Assembly: GCA_913058345.1 (NCBI GenBank)
Contig: CAJXQR010000007.1
Span: forward strand, 1 to 64,000
DNA from: an uncultured Gammaproteobacteria bacterium
GTDB taxonomy: Bacteria > Pseudomonadota > Gammaproteobacteria > Pseudomonadales > Porticoccaceae
Length of the DNA: 64,000 bases
Reading direction: 5' to 3'
Shown here: positions 7,679-16,411 of the stretch, piece after piece
Layout: each line of letters starts with the position of its first letter
How positions within the stretch are numbered: position 1 is the stretch's first letter
Translations under genes and position numbers: made by a program
The notes under the pieces: model-generated
Databases searched by the model: none
What the model was told of the DNA's origin: nothing
What the model saw: only the letters and a program-made list of their open reading frames with translations

Positions 7679-9883
7679 ATGCTCCTTGGTCGCAACACAA
7701 AAAATCCTATCGTCATGGTCGACAAAAAGATCACTGAGTGGAGCTACTCCACCTGTGGTTACTGCTCGGTGGGCTGTTCTATTGAGATTGGCAAAAATGC
7801 CGAAGGAAAAATTGTCGGCTCCAGGGGCGTGGGCGGCGCCGATGTTAATCGGGGCAAGCTCTGTGTCAAGGGTATTTTCGAGCACGAACTGTTCGACTCC
7901 GCCGGTCGTGGTGACAAACCTATTATACGTGAGCAAATTAGCGAGGCTTACCGCGAAACCAGCTGGGATAACGCCCTCGACACAATGGCGGATAAAATTC
8001 GTGATATTCAAAAAAAGTATGGTCGCGACTCTTTTGCCATTGTCTCCACCGGGCAATTGCTGACCGAAGAGTTTTACACCCTGGGTAAACTGACACGCGG
8101 CGTGATTGGCACTAACAATTACGATGGCAATACCACCTTGTGTATGGCCTCCGCCGTATCGGGCTACAAGCGCTCTTTTGGCTCGGACGGCCCCCCCGGC
8201 AGCTATGAAGATTTTGACCATACCGATGTTTTAATGGCCTGGGGTTCGAATCTGCCCGAGCAACATCCTATTATTTACTGGCGCATGAAAGAAGCTCAGG
8301 AAAAACGCCGTTTCCCCCTTATCGTGGTGGATCCTCGCGTCACTATGCTGGCACAAAATGCCGATATTCATCTCGCCGTCACACCCGGTACTGATGTTGT
8401 ACTGCAAAACGCATTAATGCATGTCATTCTCGACGAGGGCCTGGAAGATCGCGCCTATATAGACGCGAACACTGTCGGTCTCGAGCAACTCGAGCGGGAA
8501 GTCGCCAAATTCGACCCCGACAGTGCCTCAAAAGTGTGCGGTATCGACGCCGACACGATTCGCAATGTGGCGCGCATTTACGCCAAGGCCGATGCCGCCA
8601 TGAGTATCTGGACCATGGGCATCAATCAAAGTACACATGGCTCCGATGGCGTGGTCGGCATCAACAATATTAATTTACTCACAGGTAATATCGGCAAACC
8701 CGGTGGCACCAGCCTGTCGATTACCGGCCAGTGCAATGCGATGGGCACGCGTGAGTGGTCATCTTGCTCCGGCCTGCCCGGCTACCGCGCATTAGAGAAC
8801 CCCCAGGACAGAGACGACATCGCCAAGTACTGGAATGTCGACCCGGAGTTTTTCCCGAAAAAACGCGGTCTTGCCGAAACCGATATTTTTCCAGCTATTG
8901 AGCTGGGTGAAATCAAAGGTCTGTGGCTGGTGGCCACCAACCCCATGACCTCGCTGCCCAATACGGCGCGTATCCGCAAAACCCTCGAAAAACTTGATTT
9001 TCTCGTGGTGCAGGATTCCTACGCCGATGTCGAGACGGTGCAATACGCCCACCTCTATTTACCCGCTGCCACCTGGGCGGAAAAGGAAGGCGTGTTTACC
9101 AATACCGAACGCAGGGTCAACATCGTGCGCAAGGCGACCGATGCCCCGGGTGAGTCAAAATCCGATTTGGCCATTTTTAATGCCTTGGCCAAACGTTTTG
9201 AGCAGTCGGCCAATATGAGCTTTCCCGACAAGCCCGCCGACGTGTTTGAGGAAATGAAACCTCTATCCAAAGGGCGACTGCTGGATATGACCGGCATGAA
9301 TCACGACCTCATTGAAGAAAAGCGCGGTATTCAGTGGCCTTACACCGCTGAAGAAGCAGAGCGCGGCGAAGAACCCTTAAAAGGCGGTAAGCGTCTCTAC
9401 ACAGAAGACGGCACCTTCAGTTTTGCCGATGGCATGGCCAAATTGGTGCCCCTGCCCTTTATCGACAACAATGAAGTGCCCGATGAGAAGTACCCCTATT
9501 GGCTCAACACGGGTCGCTTGGTCGAACACTTCCACACACGCACCAAGACCGGAAAAATCGGTAACAACAACAAGTACAGCCCCATTCCCTTTATGGAAAT
9601 TAATCCCGATGCCGCCCGTGAACTGGGCATTCAACATCAGGATTATGTGCGCTGTGTGTCCCGCCGTGGCGATGCCATTGTCATGGCCATGTGCACCCAG
9701 CGCGTGCCCAAAGACATGGTCTTTATTCCCTTTCACTTTTTCGACTGTGTTAACCGCTTAACCCTTGGTCTGCTCGACCCCCATTCACGCCAGCCAGCCT
9801 ATAAACAGTCGGCAGTCATGATTGAGCCTGTTGCCGATCAGGCAGCGGCGGCACAAATGAGCCGTGAGCGCCGGGCATTTTAA
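7679..9883 (+). CDS. nasA: Assimilatory nitrate reductase, molybdopterin catalytic subunit
   Basis: A 734-residue molybdo-bis-MGD oxidoreductase of the NasA/NapA/formate dehydrogenase group, reducing nitrate to nitrite. The N-terminal [4Fe-4S] ligands are Cys26, Cys29, Cys33 and Cys62 (C-x2-C-x3-C, then GKLCVKG). The molybdenum-binding domain includes SGYKRSFGSDGPPGSYED; a C-terminal aspartate-decarboxylase-like dinucleotide-binding domain ends in NTGRLVEHFHTRTKTG. There is no Tat signal, so the enzyme should stay in the cytoplasm, as expected for assimilatory use. It also lacks the C-terminal [2Fe-2S] extension of some NasA proteins. The usual NADH-dependent partner NasC/NasB is absent; the next gene is the fused DmsB/DmsC-like protein. 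The start is set by the sigma-54 promoter, with a weak AAAGG upstream. A related molybdoenzyme with another substrate is possible but the nirBD neighbourhood favours nitrate. Confidence 0.9.
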   Translation: MLLGRNTKNPIVMVDKKITEWSYSTCGYCSVGCSIEIGKNAEGKIVGSRGVGGADVNRGKLCVKGIFEHELFDSAGRGDKPIIREQISEAYRETSWDNALDTMADKIRDIQKKYGRDSFAIVSTGQLLTEEFYTLGKLTRGVIGTNNYDGNTTLCMASAVSGYKRSFGSDGPPGSYEDFDHTDVLMAWGSNLPEQHPIIYWRMKEAQEKRRFPLIVVDPRVTMLAQNADIHLAVTPGTDVVLQNALMHVILDEGLEDRAYIDANTVGLEQLEREVAKFDPDSASKVCGIDADTIRNVARIYAKADAAMSIWTMGINQSTHGSDGVVGINNINLLTGNIGKPGGTSLSITGQCNAMGTREWSSCSGLPGYRALENPQDRDDIAKYWNVDPEFFPKKRGLAETDIFPAIELGEIKGLWLVATNPMTSLPNTARIRKTLEKLDFLVVQDSYADVETVQYAHLYLPAATWAEKEGVFTNTERRVNIVRKATDAPGESKSDLAIFNALAKRFEQSANMSFPDKPADVFEEMKPLSKGRLLDMTGMNHDLIEEKRGIQWPYTAEEAERGEEPLKGGKRLYTEDGTFSFADGMAKLVPLPFIDNNEVPDEKYPYWLNTGRLVEHFHTRTKTGKIGNNNKYSPIPFMEINPDAARELGIQHQDYVRCVSRRGDAIVMAMCTQRVPKDMVFIPFHFFDCVNRLTLGLLDPHSRQPAYKQSAVMIEPVADQAAAAQMSRERRAF

Positions 9884-9946
9884 GCACGCTTCTCTTACTT
9901 TTATGCTGTTAATAACGACGATCAACTTTGAGGTTTCAAAGCCCCT

Positions 9947-11866
9947 ATGCTAGACGTACGCAGTGACGAACCCGAATACAGTTTCCTTTGGGATAAAGAA
10001 ACCAAAGCAGTGAATCAACACGGCAATTTAATTGATTTAATCGATGAAGACAGCGAGCTGCACTGCCAAAGCTTAAATATCAATGGTGACCCCGGCATTG
10101 GCGACAATCCCAACCGGTACAAGCAGCACGGATTTTTCCTCAATGCCGACAATTGCATCGGCTGTCATGCCTGCGAAGCGGCCTGTAGTGAAAAGAACGA
10201 CAATCCCGCCCATATTGCTTTCCGCTCGGTGGGCTTTGTCGAGGGTGGCACCTACCCTGACTACCAGCGCATCAATATTTCCATGGCCTGCAACCATTGC
10301 GATGACCCCGTGTGTTTGAAAGGCTGCCCCACGCGGGCCTACACTAAATACGCCGAATACGGTGCGGTGCTACAAGACCCTGATATTTGCTTTGGCTGTG
10401 GTTACTGCACCTGGGTTTGCCCCTACAACGCGCCTCAGCTCGACCCGGTCAAAGGCCAGGTCACCAAGTGTAATATGTGTGTCGACCGCCTCGAAGTCGG
10501 CCTTAAACCCGCCTGTGTCTCCGCCTGTTTAGGTAATGCGCTCGATTTTGGAGTGGTCGAAAATATTCCCGAGAATCGCATCGAGGCCAAGACCGCGATT
10601 CCAGGCTTTCCCACCACCGACATCACCCAACCCAACATTCGTTTTCAGCAGACACGCTCGACCCATCGGGAAATGACGCGCACTGACGCCATGCCGCTGA
10701 AATACCACAAAGACGACAGTGTCGGTATCTTTAAGCCCAAGGTCGATAAAAAGCGCGGTGAAAAGAAACACTATAACTGGCGCAAACTCCTCACCTCTCA
10801 CGAGAGCGCCCACGTTATTTTCACCCTCAGCACCCAGGCGGTGCTCGGTGCCTTTTTGATTATTGTTACTGCAGGCCTGTTTAATCTCGAAGCACTGACC
10901 CCACTCAATAGCACCGCCGTCAAGCTGCCTCTACTGGGTAGTATGTTTGTCATGCTCACCTACGGTCTTTTCAAGCTGAATATGCATCTGGGCAAACCCC
11001 ATCGTTTTTACCGGGGTTTTAATAATCTGCGCCTATCGCCTTTAAGCCGGGAAATTGCCGGCGTCTCCGGGTTTTATACCTTTTTGATGGCCTATGGTTT
11101 TTTCTCTATTTTTGACAATGCCCTGTGCCATTTCCTCGCTAATGCCTCGGGCATTCTCGGTGCCCTTAGTGGTCTTATTGGTCTTTATTACATGTACAAG
11201 ATCTACCGGATTAAGGCCCGACCCTTTTGGAACCACTGGCAGACCGGTAGCGCCTTCCTGGGCAACACCCTGAGCTATGGCGCCCTGCTGACAGGCCTGA
11301 TTAGCTTGCCCTTGCTCAGCCCTGAGCACTCGCTGCTGGCACTGACTAGCCCATTAATGGCACTGGTGGCACTCGGCCTTGGCCTTGAGCTCATCGGTCA
11401 TATTGCCCACAGTCGCGCCATGAGCAGTCTTGAGAATGAAGGGGCGGCCTCCTGGTATCTGCAAACCACTCAATACGGCAAGGCGTGGATCACCCGCAAC
11501 GTCTTACTTGGCCTGAGTTTCTCTCTTGCTCTTCTCCTGTTGCTGACAACTCCCAGTGGCAGCCTGGCCTTTATTGGCTGGACGGTATTGGCAGTACTAA
11601 TGATTAGCGCTGGCGCGATTAGCCGCTCGCTATTCTTTGTATTGGTCATACCCACTACCATGCCCGGTGCCTTTTTCTGGAAGAATAAAGCCTTTGAAGA
11701 GCACGCCCGTGAATCGGGTCTGGTCGATATGGAACAAGTTGGCGTGGTGCGCGAACTCCATGGCAAGTTTAAATTTGACGAACTGCTCGAGACCATCAAA
11801 ACGACCACCCCCAAAATTCTGTTCAAGCATATTAAGGATATTGTGGTTTGGAAAAAGATCCGTTAA
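9947..11866 (+). CDS. Fused DmsB-like four-cluster ferredoxin and DmsC-like membrane anchor
   Basis: A 639-residue fusion. Residues 60-200 carry sixteen cysteines in four groups (70/73/76/80, 115/118/123/127, 148/151/154/158, 175/178/190/194), the pattern of DmsB-type subunits with four [4Fe-4S] clusters. Residues about 285-600 are a DmsC/NrfD-like integral membrane region with about eight hydrophobic segments (starting HESAHVIFTLSTQAVLGAFL), a quinol-oxidising anchor in relatives. There is no signal peptide and the iron-sulfur part precedes the first membrane segment, so the clusters should face the cytoplasm. Placed 63 bases after nasA, it is the likely electron donor to NasA, drawing on the quinol pool; that is inference. 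The first 60 residues are an extension not typical of DmsB. Confidence 0.9.
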   Translation: MLDVRSDEPEYSFLWDKETKAVNQHGNLIDLIDEDSELHCQSLNINGDPGIGDNPNRYKQHGFFLNADNCIGCHACEAACSEKNDNPAHIAFRSVGFVEGGTYPDYQRINISMACNHCDDPVCLKGCPTRAYTKYAEYGAVLQDPDICFGCGYCTWVCPYNAPQLDPVKGQVTKCNMCVDRLEVGLKPACVSACLGNALDFGVVENIPENRIEAKTAIPGFPTTDITQPNIRFQQTRSTHREMTRTDAMPLKYHKDDSVGIFKPKVDKKRGEKKHYNWRKLLTSHESAHVIFTLSTQAVLGAFLIIVTAGLFNLEALTPLNSTAVKLPLLGSMFVMLTYGLFKLNMHLGKPHRFYRGFNNLRLSPLSREIAGVSGFYTFLMAYGFFSIFDNALCHFLANASGILGALSGLIGLYYMYKIYRIKARPFWNHWQTGSAFLGNTLSYGALLTGLISLPLLSPEHSLLALTSPLMALVALGLGLELIGHIAHSRAMSSLENEGAASWYLQTTQYGKAWITRNVLLGLSFSLALLLLLTTPSGSLAFIGWTVLAVLMISAGAISRSLFFVLVIPTTMPGAFFWKNKAFEEHARESGLVDMEQVGVVRELHGKFKFDELLETIKTTTPKILFKHIKDIVVWKKIR

Positions 11867-13461
11867 AAACGCGCCTGCAACGCCTGTTGCGCTGCATGGA
11901 GAGCGGCTTACTTGAACGCGAAACGGCGGCGCGCTTAACCTTATTAGCCGCACTCAGCGGTGAACACACTTTACTGATCGGGCCACCCGGCACGGCAAAA
12001 AGTGTACTTGCTCGCCGTCTGCATTTGGCCTTTGCGCCCGGTCATTATTTTGAGCGCCTGCTAACGCGATTTTCAGTGCCCGATGAGCTATTCGGCCCGC
12101 TATCAATTAAAGCCCTGGAAAATGACCGCTATCAACGGCTCACTGAGCGCTACCTCCCAACGGCCAATATTGCCTTTCTCGACGAAGTTTTCAAAGCCAA
12201 TAGCGCCATCCTCAACACCCTGCTCACTCTGCTTAACGAAGGTGAATTTGATAACGGCGATTGTCGTGTCAAAGTGCCGCTCATCTCCGTAGTCGGAGCC
12301 AGCAACGAGCTGCCCGATAACGATGAATTACAAGCACTTTATGACCGTTTTGTCTGTCGCCACATCGTAGAGCCGGTAGCGGACGATAACTTTGTCGCCT
12401 TGCTGGAACTTGATGATCAAAGCAGCGAGCCCGATTTGAATGATCGCTTGAGTGATGCGGAAGTCGACAATATACAAATAGCCGCACGCACTGTCTCTCT
12501 ATCCGGTGAAGCCTTATCCCTGCTTAAAGCCCTTCGTCTTTATCTCGCAGAACAACACATCGACGTCTCTGACCGGCGCTGGCGTAAAGTGGTTAAATTA
12601 TTAAAAGTAGCCGCCTTCACTAATGCTCAAACGCCTACCGAACCAGTCATCGAAACGCATAGAAAGACTAAGGCAGAAGCCGGTACGCAAGTACAAGTGT
12701 CTCTGTGGGATTGTTGCCTGCTGCAACACTGTTTATGGAATACACCCGCCGAACAGCCCATTATTCAGCGCTGGTTGAGCACACAAATTGGCGCTGGCAG
12801 CGGGTTTAAGACCGAGCGACTGGAAAAATTAATCGCCACCTGGGAAAGCACCCTACAAGCTGATCAAAATAGCCGAACCCAGATCCGCAACGACAAAGGT
12901 CAACGCCTTTATCGCAGCCGGGAGGGCAAAAAAACAACGGAAGCAAACGAGCAAGAGTGGAGCCGCCGCGACGGTTTAGCCCTGTATTTATCGCCACCCG
13001 ACCAGGATAATCGCAGCAACGACAACCGGGGTTATACTGAGCACGAGCTGAGTGACAAATTTTTTGACCAACATTATCAACAGTGCCATATCGACGGCCA
13101 CTGGCAGCATATTGATCAGTATATTAGCGATCCAGCCAATCGCTTGATACTGCAGCACCAAAACCCACCTTGCCTGGAACCCACCGTGCACTCCGACACC
13201 TTTATTCAGGGTCGGCTCGAGGAAAATAAAAAATTAGCCGCCGATATTGTCTCTTTGCGTGAAAGTATCGAACAGGGCTGCAATGGGCTTGATCAGGCAC
13301 TGGGCCAGCACCTGTGGGTCACCGGGAGTTTTATGACCAGCGCGAAACAAGCTCTGAATGATAATTTGCAAAAGGTGTCCGACTTTGAAAGCCGGCTGCA
13401 GACTGTTATCGCCGCCTATCAGCGCCTGGCCAACAAAAAGCCTTCACCCCAGCCTCAGTAA
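11848..13461 (+). CDS. ravA: RavA-like MoxR-family AAA+ ATPase
   Basis: A 537-residue AAA+ ATPase of the RavA branch of the MoxR family. Walker A is GPPGTAKS (residues 45-52), Walker B ends in Asp112-Glu113 (AFLDEVFKA), and the RavA-typical FSVPDELFGPLS lies between them; a sensor-1 asparagine is in GASNELP. In E. coli, RavA works with ViaA and has been linked to the respiratory Nuo and fumarate reductase complexes. It starts with TTG at 11848, supported by AAGGA nine bases upstream, and overlaps the end of the DmsBC-like gene by 19 bases, so translation is coupled. The C-terminal half (after about 330) is divergent and highly charged. Position implies a role in assembling or activating the nitrate reductase complex; this is inference. 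Confidence 0.9.
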   Translation: MEKDPLKTRLQRLLRCMESGLLERETAARLTLLAALSGEHTLLIGPPGTAKSVLARRLHLAFAPGHYFERLLTRFSVPDELFGPLSIKALENDRYQRLTERYLPTANIAFLDEVFKANSAILNTLLTLLNEGEFDNGDCRVKVPLISVVGASNELPDNDELQALYDRFVCRHIVEPVADDNFVALLELDDQSSEPDLNDRLSDAEVDNIQIAARTVSLSGEALSLLKALRLYLAEQHIDVSDRRWRKVVKLLKVAAFTNAQTPTEPVIETHRKTKAEAGTQVQVSLWDCCLLQHCLWNTPAEQPIIQRWLSTQIGAGSGFKTERLEKLIATWESTLQADQNSRTQIRNDKGQRLYRSREGKKTTEANEQEWSRRDGLALYLSPPDQDNRSNDNRGYTEHELSDKFFDQHYQQCHIDGHWQHIDQYISDPANRLILQHQNPPCLEPTVHSDTFIQGRLEENKKLAADIVSLRESIEQGCNGLDQALGQHLWVTGSFMTSAKQALNDNLQKVSDFESRLQTVIAAYQRLANKKPSPQPQ

Positions 13462-13510
13462 AATCCTCCGGCAAGCAAAATAGCCTAGCTGAAGAAGCTA
13501 AACGGTAAAG

Positions 13511-15319
13511 ATGAGCATTAAGCTGGGTCTGCTTGAACAAGAATTTTCCGCCCTGGATGCCCTGCCCGATGCACTCTACGATGTCGTCATCACCCATACC
13601 CATGGCCCCCTGCTAACCCGGGCACGGGGCATACTACAATGGCGCGAAAAGCTCCTCGCTGGGGAGTTACCGGAAATGGATACTCTGTGCTGGCCAGAAA
13701 AAACGCTGTGTAGAACACTTTTAATGCGCATTGAAACCCTAGAGCTTCCCGGCTTTTGCCAGGGTCAGGAAAGCATCACGGATAGTGTACTGAAGGATAT
13801 TTGCGAAGGTATTAGCAGCGCCGAAGACTATCTCGCTAAAACCGCCGATAAATTTAATGACAAGCTCGCTCAACGGCAAAAAATCAAAGAAAAGGACTCT
13901 TCCTTTCGCGATGAAGAAGGCCTGGCCGACCACGTGCAAAGCCAAGCACAACACACCTCCCCCCATGAGGGCCCACCGCCTCTCAACACCCGGCGCGACA
14001 AAAAAGAAAATAGACCCTTTAAAAGCCAGTCTGACAGCTTATCGCAACAACCTCTGTCCTCTCTGGCTGCCAACATGTCAACAAAGGTTAGTACAAGAGG
14101 CGCCAATCAACAGCACCTTTACAGCAAGCGCTCCCCTCCTACGGCGACAATCGAAAAGCCCAGCGATGGAGAAGAGCTTGTCAACCATCTGCAAGAACAC
14201 TGGCAAGCCATGTCTCATCAGTGGCAGCAGCTGCGTCAACTCGATCAGGAAATAGAGCGTGAGAGCAGACAGCAGGAAAAGTTATCTTCATTCGTCTCAG
14301 TATCAAAAGAAAGAACTGCGGTGACGAATTTACCCGGGCGCGGCTGGGATTTAAGTACGGGCTTACTCACTTCCCAGGGTTGGCGTGACATTATCCGCTA
14401 TCGCCAGCGCATTAAAGAACTACCCGAATTAATTCATTTTATTAACACCATCGGCCGTGAAGAAAACATAGCCGGCAATACCAACTTGGCCACGGTAGAC
14501 CTCAGCCCTGAAACCCCCGTTCTATCAAACGAGCCAGGCAAGGGTCAGCGCCGCAATAAAGTACCCCGTAAAGCCCTTGAAATGGACGGTATTGAGCGGG
14601 GTGACGCTATTAACCGGATGCTACCTTCCGAGCTGGCCTTGCTCTGTCACCCTTTATTGAAAACTCTCTGGCATGCCAAGCGTGCTGAACGCTTGCTGTT
14701 GCTCTATCAACACCAAGGCAAGTATGGCCAAGGAAAAAAAGACGAGGGGACACTGGAGAAAAAAAGTTCACTCAATAAAGAGGGGCATAAGGGTCAATCC
14801 AGTCTCGGTCGCGGCCCTCTTATTATTTGCCTCGACACCTCCGGGTCAATGCAGGGTGAGCCAGAGCACATTGCCAAAGCTGCTGTGCTTGAAGCATTGA
14901 CCCTTGCTCACCGCCAGCAACGGCTCTGTCATCTCGTGGCATTTAGCGGGCCCAACCAAGCGATGTTATATCAACTAGATTTGCGCCAAGGCGGACTGAT
15001 TGAATTATTAAAATTTTTACGGTATTCCTTTCACGGTGGCACCGACCTCTCACACGCTTTGCAATTGGCACTGTGTAAGCGCGAAGAAGAGGGTTGGAAA
15101 AAGGCCGATATATTGCTCGTTTCTGATGGCCGTTTCCCTATAAGTAACGCGCTTATCAACACACTCAATCGCTGTCGAAGAGACCATAAACTGAGACTAT
15201 TCGGTGTTTTAACGGGCAATTGGCAACATGATACCCTACACGTATTTTGTAATGATGTTCTACGTATCCGAGATCAGGCTTTATTGACAGCGTCACCAAC
15301 AGAAGGGGGACTTCAATAA
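13511..15319 (+). CDS. viaA: ViaA-like VWA-domain protein
   Basis: A 602-residue protein with a C-terminal von Willebrand A domain; the metal-binding MIDAS motif is DTSGS at residues 442-446 (LIICLDTSGSMQG), followed by a conserved threonine in the GGTDLSHAL segment and an aspartate in VSDGRFP. It is the partner of the RavA-like ATPase 49 bases upstream, an arrangement shared with E. coli ravA-viaA. It is about 120 residues longer than E. coli ViaA (483); the extra length is a polar, low-complexity stretch around residues 125-250. Last gene of the nas operon. VWA proteins of this type act as adaptors between MoxR ATPases and target enzymes. Confidence 0.88.
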   Translation: MSIKLGLLEQEFSALDALPDALYDVVITHTHGPLLTRARGILQWREKLLAGELPEMDTLCWPEKTLCRTLLMRIETLELPGFCQGQESITDSVLKDICEGISSAEDYLAKTADKFNDKLAQRQKIKEKDSSFRDEEGLADHVQSQAQHTSPHEGPPPLNTRRDKKENRPFKSQSDSLSQQPLSSLAANMSTKVSTRGANQQHLYSKRSPPTATIEKPSDGEELVNHLQEHWQAMSHQWQQLRQLDQEIERESRQQEKLSSFVSVSKERTAVTNLPGRGWDLSTGLLTSQGWRDIIRYRQRIKELPELIHFINTIGREENIAGNTNLATVDLSPETPVLSNEPGKGQRRNKVPRKALEMDGIERGDAINRMLPSELALLCHPLLKTLWHAKRAERLLLLYQHQGKYGQGKKDEGTLEKKSSLNKEGHKGQSSLGRGPLIICLDTSGSMQGEPEHIAKAAVLEALTLAHRQQRLCHLVAFSGPNQAMLYQLDLRQGGLIELLKFLRYSFHGGTDLSHALQLALCKREEEGWKKADILLVSDGRFPISNALINTLNRCRRDHKLRLFGVLTGNWQHDTLHVFCNDVLRIRDQALLTASPTEGGLQ

Positions 15320-15362
15320 GTCCCTTTACCTCAATCAGCTATTATTCTTCACTTGACCCCCG

Positions 15363-16409
15363 TTAATTAAAAGCAACGACCGCCTTCACCAAAGGTTCAA
15401 CGCCCACTACTTGTCCAACGGACAAATCATCACGATTCACTGAATTAATATAAAAGGTTTCCCCATTATTTAAGGAGAGTGTCAACAGGCTGTCTGCACC
15501 ACGATAAAGGCGTTTAAGTATTTTTGCTTTAATGGGGCTCTTATCATTGAGTCCCATCGTCTCGGGTCGCAGTAACACTTTTAACGTGTCACCAATTTTC
15601 GCGTTATTTACAGGCGCACAGTGAAGTGTTCCCAGAGCAGTGTGCAGTGTATTGCTATCAACTAAGGTAGCGCTAATATAGCTACTGAAACCGACGAAAT
15701 CCGCAACACTTTTTGAAACAGGTTCATTATAGAGGGCAAAAGGTGAACCCCATTGTGCTAATTCACCAGCGATAAGAACACCCAGCCTATCTGCTACGCT
15801 AAATGCCTCGACCTGGTCGTGAGTCACCATTAATGTAGTAATTTCTTTTTCCGAAAAAATCTGATAAATATCCTTGAGCAACTCACTACGCAATTCGTTG
15901 TCGAGACTGGAAAAAGGCTCATCAAGCAATAACAAACCGGGCTCTGGTGCAAGCGCCCTCGCGAGCGCAACTCGCTGCTGCTGACCGCCTGATAACTGGT
16001 GACTATAGCGAGCAGAAAAATCTGATAAACCGACCAAATCAAGTAATTCGTCGACAATTTTTGACACCGCATTTTTGTCACGACCCAGAACGCCAAAAGC
16101 AATATTCTCTTTCACCGTCAGGTGAGGAAATAAAGCCAAATCCTGGAATAACATCCCCACTTTACGCTCTTCCGGTGGCACGTTAATTTCCCTTGAATAC
16201 ACCAATTGATCACGTAAATAAATCGTACCGTTTAGTGGTGTTTCAAAGCCGGCAATGCTGCGTAGAAGTGAACTCTTACCGCTACCAGAAGGCCCAATTA
16301 AGCAGGCATGTTGACCTTTTTCAAGTTCGATATGGATATTTTTAAGTACAGAGCCTTCCCCATAGTCGAGAGAAAGACCGTCGACCTTCAACATCGTTTG
16401 ACATTCCAT
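15363..16409 (-). CDS. fbpC: Ferric iron ABC transporter, ATP-binding protein
   Basis: A 348-residue ABC ATPase: Walker A GPSGSGKSS (about residue 39), Q-loop in MLFQDLALFPHLTV, signature LSGGQQQR, Walker B LLLLDEPFSSLD and the switch histidine in MVTHDQVEA. The C-terminal 110 residues form a TOBE-like regulatory domain, as in the Fbp/Sfu/Hit ferric transporters. It powers uptake of Fe(III) from the periplasm together with the permease and binding protein upstream. Its start is two bases after the permease stop. It is convergent with viaA and shares no operon with it. Substrate is assigned from the family and the Fur-like control region rather than from the ATPase itself. Confidence 0.93.
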   Translation of the reverse strand: MECQTMLKVDGLSLDYGEGSVLKNIHIELEKGQHACLIGPSGSGKSSLLRSIAGFETPLNGTIYLRDQLVYSREINVPPEERKVGMLFQDLALFPHLTVKENIAFGVLGRDKNAVSKIVDELLDLVGLSDFSARYSHQLSGGQQQRVALARALAPEPGLLLLDEPFSSLDNELRSELLKDIYQIFSEKEITTLMVTHDQVEAFSVADRLGVLIAGELAQWGSPFALYNEPVSKSVADFVGFSSYISATLVDSNTLHTALGTLHCAPVNNAKIGDTLKVLLRPETMGLNDKSPIKAKILKRLYRGADSLLTLSLNNGETFYINSVNRDDLSVGQVVGVEPLVKAVVAFN

Positions 16410-16411
16410 TT

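Noticed and set aside
7619-8221. 200-residue open frame antisense to the start of nasA
   Set aside because: It mirrors the codon structure of nasA, has no family motif, and lies over a gene with clear catalytic residues and its own promoter.
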